NCBI RefSeq assembly: GCF_023221595.1
Contig: NZ_CP096567.1
Span: forward strand, 62,001 to 126,000
Source: Rhodococcus qingshengii JCM 15477
Lineage (GTDB): Bacteria; Actinomycetota; Actinomycetes; Mycobacteriales; Mycobacteriaceae
Length of the DNA: 64,000 nucleotides
Direction: 5' to 3'
Shown here: one piece after another, positions 60,453 through 64,000 of the stretch
How positions within the stretch are numbered: position 1 is the first letter of the stretch
Layout: each line of letters starts with the position of its first letter
Position numbers and translations under genes: made by a program
Notes under the pieces: generated by a model
Told to the model about the DNA's origin: nothing
The model's database searches: none
The model's input: only the letters and a program-made list of their open reading frames with translations

Positions 60453-62303
60453 ATGGCGCTGAAGAAAGGGGAGCAGTTCACGCTATTCGAGCTCGAGCCA
60501 CCAGAATCCGCTACTCGTTCGGACGAAGTTCCCGAACCCGATCAGCCTTCTCTGTTCGACGTTGACGACACCGCTTGTCTCGAAACGGATTCCGGGGTTG
60601 CGGAGCACCCCTGGACCGACGACATCGTCGCCCCTCCGGATGAGCGCTCCAACGAAATGGAAACGGAACCCACCCAGGCGTCAGAACTCGACGCAACCGA
60701 ACCGGCCGCCCTTCCTCCCGCCAGCGAGGCGGCAGACGGTCACGCCGTCATTGTCACGGCAGCTGGGACCTACGCACCATCTGGCCACACGCTCACCGGC
60801 CCAGTCGATTCCATCGAAAAACTCGACAAACTCATCAGATGGGCAACGCTCACCCCGCTGGGCGCGCCGGCACAGATCTGGATAGTCGGAATCGAAGCCT
60901 GCGAAATGCTCGGATGGATCATCGACCCAGGCAGCGAAGACGACGTCGACGACATGGAAATCCTCCGCACCCGCGCTGCCGAAGAACTCACCGCGATCCT
61001 CCATGCCACGCTGACCCCAATGCTGACCGCAGGATGGGAACTCCGCGGGGAACCCGGCCACGTCGTTCACCTCTCCCGCACCACCGGGAACTTCACATCC
61101 ATGGTCGACATTTTCATCGAACCCTACGTGTGGACCTACTGGAACAAAGACTTCGGATGGGGCAATCGCGTGGGGGACATGGGGATCCTCGGATCACCCA
61201 CCGCCGGAACCTACCTCCCTGACGACGACCTCCCCGCTGCGCAGGAACTGGGACGCCGACTCGCCTGGTGCGCACAACACCTCGGCGTGCTACCCGGCCC
61301 CACCCCAGCACGCACCGGCGCCGCCATCGTCGACAAGATCAAACGCGACCGCACCCGCAGCGGTAAAGGAATCGTCGTCACTGTCGGTGGACCGGTCCCA
61401 CCGCTGGACGGCGAACCCCGCGGAGATCTCGAACCTGCAGTCGGATGGACCCGCATCCCGGACCTCGAAGAACTTTCCGACGCAAAACAACTGGTATCGA
61501 TAGACCAACGAGCTGCGTACCTCGCTTCCGCTGGCATGCTCGAATTCGGCTACGGAAAACCTCGACATCTTCGCGGCGAGAACGCGCTCGACGCTGCGCG
61601 GCAATCGAAAACCCCGTTCGGGCTCTGGCGTGTAACCCTCCCGCCGGGTGACATGCTGGCGCTCCCACCCGCTCTACCGTTGCCTCACCCACACATGCTC
61701 GCCGACCAACCTGTGCAGACCTGGATCACCACCGTCAGCCTCGATGCACTTCAAACGTCCATCGCCGATGGCGGAATCGGCGCAGAACTCGACGACCTCG
61801 ACATCGCAGAAGCATGGGTCTACCCCGAACAGGGTCGAGCCCTCGACAAGTGGGCGAAAATCTTGAGAGAAGCCCGCAAAGTTGCCGTCGACACAGGCGA
61901 CACAGCAATGAAACGGTTCATCGGCGCCTGCTACAAGGGCTACATCGGCCGAATGGTCAACCCCGACATGTGGACCGCCAAACAAATGCAACACCACCAC
62001 CAACCGCTCTGGCGAGCAGCGATCATCGCACACTGCCGCTGGCGAGGCCGCCGCGTCGCGATGCGCATCGCACGCGAAACCGGGCGTTGGCCACTGCGCA
62101 CCGTCACCGACTCCTGGGTCTACCCCCTGCCCCCGGGCATCGACATCGCAGACGAGAGTGACGCACTCGGGAAAATGACTCTGGAAAAGAGCGCCCCGCT
62201 CACCGAAAACATAACCGTCATGCTGACCGACGCACGCGACACCCACGAGATCAACCTCGCACTCAAAGCTGCGTTCACCGACGAAGATGAAGGAAACATA
62301 TAG
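60453..62303 (+). CDS. Tap-position protein with B-family (protein-primed) polymerase-like motifs
   Basis: 616 residues with AAAGGA before the ATG. The acidic N terminus (~1-95) starts MALKKGEQFTLFELEPPESA. The C half carries three spaced motifs that match the palm of B-family polymerases: SIDQRAAYLAS (349-359, motif A, Asp351), KRFIGACYKGYIGRM (487-501, motif B, Lys487 and Tyr494), and RTVTDSWVY (549-557, motif C, Asp553; the first Asp of DTDS is Val551). The gene overlaps a Tpg-like terminal-protein gene by one base, the place of tap in Streptomyces linear replicons. The polymerase reading is my inference. It may be a divergent or inactive enzyme that helps terminal patching. Confidence 0.6.
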   Translation: MALKKGEQFTLFELEPPESATRSDEVPEPDQPSLFDVDDTACLETDSGVAEHPWTDDIVAPPDERSNEMETEPTQASELDATEPAALPPASEAADGHAVIVTAAGTYAPSGHTLTGPVDSIEKLDKLIRWATLTPLGAPAQIWIVGIEACEMLGWIIDPGSEDDVDDMEILRTRAAEELTAILHATLTPMLTAGWELRGEPGHVVHLSRTTGNFTSMVDIFIEPYVWTYWNKDFGWGNRVGDMGILGSPTAGTYLPDDDLPAAQELGRRLAWCAQHLGVLPGPTPARTGAAIVDKIKRDRTRSGKGIVVTVGGPVPPLDGEPRGDLEPAVGWTRIPDLEELSDAKQLVSIDQRAAYLASAGMLEFGYGKPRHLRGENALDAARQSKTPFGLWRVTLPPGDMLALPPALPLPHPHMLADQPVQTWITTVSLDALQTSIADGGIGAELDDLDIAEAWVYPEQGRALDKWAKILREARKVAVDTGDTAMKRFIGACYKGYIGRMVNPDMWTAKQMQHHHQPLWRAAIIAHCRWRGRRVAMRIARETGRWPLRTVTDSWVYPLPPGIDIADESDALGKMTLEKSAPLTENITVMLTDARDTHEINLALKAAFTDEDEGNI

Positions 62304-63100
62304 TGGCCCTGCATCTTCCGAAACCGCGATCAACCAAACCCGCACAGAAGACCGTCGGCTTAGACGGACTCAACGTATCCGTCTCGACAGCAGCGACCAG
62401 CGGTATCGAAAAATCTAAATCGGTCAAAAGTGGGGGATTGGCCGGACTCACCAGCAAAGTCTCCGTACGCCAGCTCCGTACCGAAATCGGCAAAGAAGGC
62501 CTACGGCAAGCAGCTGTCGACGCCGGAAGAAAGCCACCCTCTGACCGAACACTGCGCCGCTGGGCGCAGCAAGGACGAATCCCACACCCCGACGTCACCG
62601 AACGTGCACAACGGCGAGCCGCCATCGAACGCCTCGGCGGAATCGACGCTGTCGCAAAGAAAATCGGCCGTTCACGATCAGCGGTCTCTCGCTACCGTTC
62701 CGGCGAAACCAACGAACTGCGCGCCGATGCGAAAAAGAAGCTCAAGAACGTCAAAGCTCGCGACATCATGGACCGCGCCGGCGTCCTGCGACCCGACGGA
62801 CAACCCAAAAAAGCCACCATCCGAGTCCGCGGGGGAGTGTCGGTCCGCAACGGCTCCGAAGAGGGCTACGACTACCGAGTGCGTACCCTCGACTTCGCGA
62901 ACTCCGACAGCCCCTTCAGTCTCGACGAAACACGAGAACTCGCCATGGCCTTGGCCAACGACGATCATGCCCGGGTGGTTGCCATCCTCGAACGTCACGC
63001 CACGATGGACTACCCCGAGAACAAGGGATTCGACCAGTACGGCGACACTTTCGGATTCCACTTCGATTCCATCGAATCCGTCCACATCGACTGGACATAG
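62303..63100 (+). CDS. Tpg-like telomere terminal protein
   Basis: 265 residues from a GTG that overlaps the previous stop. After a basic N tail, residues ~50-90 hold RTEIGKEGLRQAAVDAGRKP then RTLRRWAQQG, and ~108-135 a second helix-turn-helix (IDAVAKKIGRSRSAVSRYRS). A basic strand region follows with KKATIRVRGGVSVRNGSEEG and DYRVRTLDF, then helices and the end DTFGFHFDSIESVHIDW. This order (helix-turn-helix, VR.R..., RVR.L, and a final IE...(I/L)..) matches Streptomyces Tpg, which is bound to the 5' ends of linear replicons. The length is larger than the ~185 of Streptomyces Tpg. Confidence 0.7.
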   Translation: MALHLPKPRSTKPAQKTVGLDGLNVSVSTAATSGIEKSKSVKSGGLAGLTSKVSVRQLRTEIGKEGLRQAAVDAGRKPPSDRTLRRWAQQGRIPHPDVTERAQRRAAIERLGGIDAVAKKIGRSRSAVSRYRSGETNELRADAKKKLKNVKARDIMDRAGVLRPDGQPKKATIRVRGGVSVRNGSEEGYDYRVRTLDFANSDSPFSLDETRELAMALANDDHARVVAILERHATMDYPENKGFDQYGDTFGFHFDSIESVHIDWT

Positions 63101-63233
63101 AACTGTCTGCCCTGCCCCTCGACGCACCGGGCAGGACCAGGCATCGCATTCGCAGACCCTCGTGCGAAACACCGGTAGCGATCTCTTGGCACCACTGGAT
63201 ACGTCGGCCAGGTTCGGAATCGAATCGCGCCCC
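63101..63233. other. Convergent intergenic
   Basis: Short gap between the Tpg-like gene and the minus-strand nuclease remnant. CTGCCCTGCCCCTCGACGCA and CGGGCAGGACCAGG around 63108-63140 may pair as a terminator. Confidence 0.35.
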
Positions 63234-64000
63234 TCATCCGGAGTTGTCCGGTTTGGCAGGCAGATGGGAGTCGAGTTCGGAGACAGTGGCTTCCACAGCT
63301 GCCGCGATCTCGTCGTCGGCAGGAACGAGAGCGCGAACCTGGGAGGGGAGAGTCTCATAGGTGTAGTCGGCTACGGCGAGGGGTGCAGTTGTCCCGGCAA
63401 GCGAATACCGGACGACGTTGTCGTTGCAGCCCGCGCAGAGCAAGATCCCCACAGTCGGGGCGTGGATGTCCTTGTCGCGGAGGTTGTCGTCGATCCACGA
63501 AACATAGAACCCGAGCTTCCCGACATACTCCGGCTCAAACCTGCCTACCTTCAACTCGACGACAACGAACCTCGCTTGCACCCAGTTGAAGAACAACAAG
63601 TCCATATAGAAATCCTGATCACCGACCTCGAAATGGTACTGGCGCCCGACAAAAGCGAACCCGTGTCCCAGTTCGAGGAGAACTGCTCCAGTCGACGTAT
63701 CAGTGCGGACTCCAGTTTCCGCTCCGCGACACGTTCGGTGATATCGAGAAAATCGAAGACGTACGGGTCACACACCAACTGTTGAGCGAGATCGGAATCC
63801 TCGGACGGACGATGGTCCTGAAAATTCGACGGTGCCGCACCGATCCTGCGCCGTAAACCGCTGTTGATCTGATTTTGCAGCACATTGCGCGACCACCCGT
63901 GTTCAGCAGCGGCCGATGCATACCAGTCGCGGTCGGATCGGCTATCGAGTTTGTCGAGCAATACCGTCACATGACCCCACGGCAATTTGCCAACAGGTTG
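63234..64000 (-). pseudogene. DUF1016 (YhcG-type) PD-(D/E)XK nuclease, frameshifted, 5' end beyond the window
   Basis: The minus strand enters at the window edge with QPVGKLPWGHVTVLLDKLDS, then WYASAAAEHGWSRNVLQNQI and DPYVFDFLDI, the N-terminal DUF1016 core. Near 63680 one C is missing in a TTC(C)TCCTC run; the sense moves to another frame and continues as LELGHGFAFVGRQYHFEVGD, QDFYMDLLFFNWVQARFVVV and ELKVGRFEPEYVGKL. The D...ELK nuclease triad is present (DFYMDLLFF, VVVELK). It ends at 63234. So the catalytic part is intact but unlinked from its start. Such nucleases occur in mobile and defence contexts. Confidence 0.8.

Noticed and set aside
1..64000. tRNA or rRNA genes
   Set aside because: I saw no cloverleaf with a conserved T loop (GGTTCGAATCC type) and no rRNA-like stretch. 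A covariance search would be needed to exclude a divergent tRNA.

Overview
The window looks like accessory replicon DNA of a mycolic-acid actinomycete, most likely a Rhodococcus or close relative (Nocardia, Gordonia). The grounds are GC-rich coding with GTG and TTG starts, GGAGG-like ribosome sites, many secreted proteins and lipoproteins, a vWA-cutinase fusion, DUF2637 proteins and actinobacterial insertion sequences. A terminal-protein (Tpg-like) gene behind a Tap-position gene suggests a linear plasmid or linear chromosome arm. This is inference from gene content; no telomere is in the window.

Layout. 1-1.5 kb: 3' end of a large DNA methyltransferase and a small hypothetical gene. 2.0-3.5 kb: a complete IS3-family element inside or next to the stump of another one. 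3.85-9.95 kb: a candidate mobile element bounded by inverted ~25-bp ends, with a serine resolvase near its right end, several immunity-like genes that are all broken, and IS21 copy 1 (4588-7240). 10.2-17 kb: secreted proteins, three of which share a C-terminal GS..(I/L)FGS tail (one is the vWA-cutinase fusion), and the first copy of a two-gene cassette (81-aa protein plus small Cys/His protein) followed by a possible structured RNA. 17.3-21.3 kb: a membrane protein, then a translationally coupled response regulator, histidine kinase and degenerate kinase-like membrane protein. 21.4-22.9 kb: IS256-family element that truncates a lipoprotein gene. 23.7-26.5 kb: membrane protein and two lipoproteins. 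26.8-29.7 kb: a small ORF, two TetR regulators and a DUF2637 pseudogene. 30.2-33.3 kb: LysR regulator divergent from mesX (DUF1852) and mesD, a folate-independent methionine synthase module. 33.3-34.9 kb: transposon debris. 35-48 kb: small hypothetical genes, an RsbW-like ATPase, the second copy of the cassette and RNA, a MazEF-like pair, a VOC protein, a DNA-ligase remnant, a broken secreted protein and a PLD-like protein.

48.8-63.1 kb is the replicon backbone. It holds a small basic protein, two tandem hairpins in front of a Rep-like initiator, IS21 copy 2, a long 9-bp-period array, parA with a small ParG/ParB-like partner, more array units, DUF2637 plus TetR, a second MazEF-like pair, a tap-position gene with B-family-polymerase-like motifs, and a Tpg-like gene. 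The window closes in a frameshifted DUF1016/YhcG nuclease.

Two themes cut across the window. First, many genes are broken, and three of them by short tandem duplications (26, 31 and 14 bp) whose removal restores the frame. Second, about seventy 9-bp units with a YGCR core lie around parA and its partner; 56 of them are consecutive and in one phase (55499-56002). This looks like a centromere-type array and is the strongest candidate here for something undescribed.
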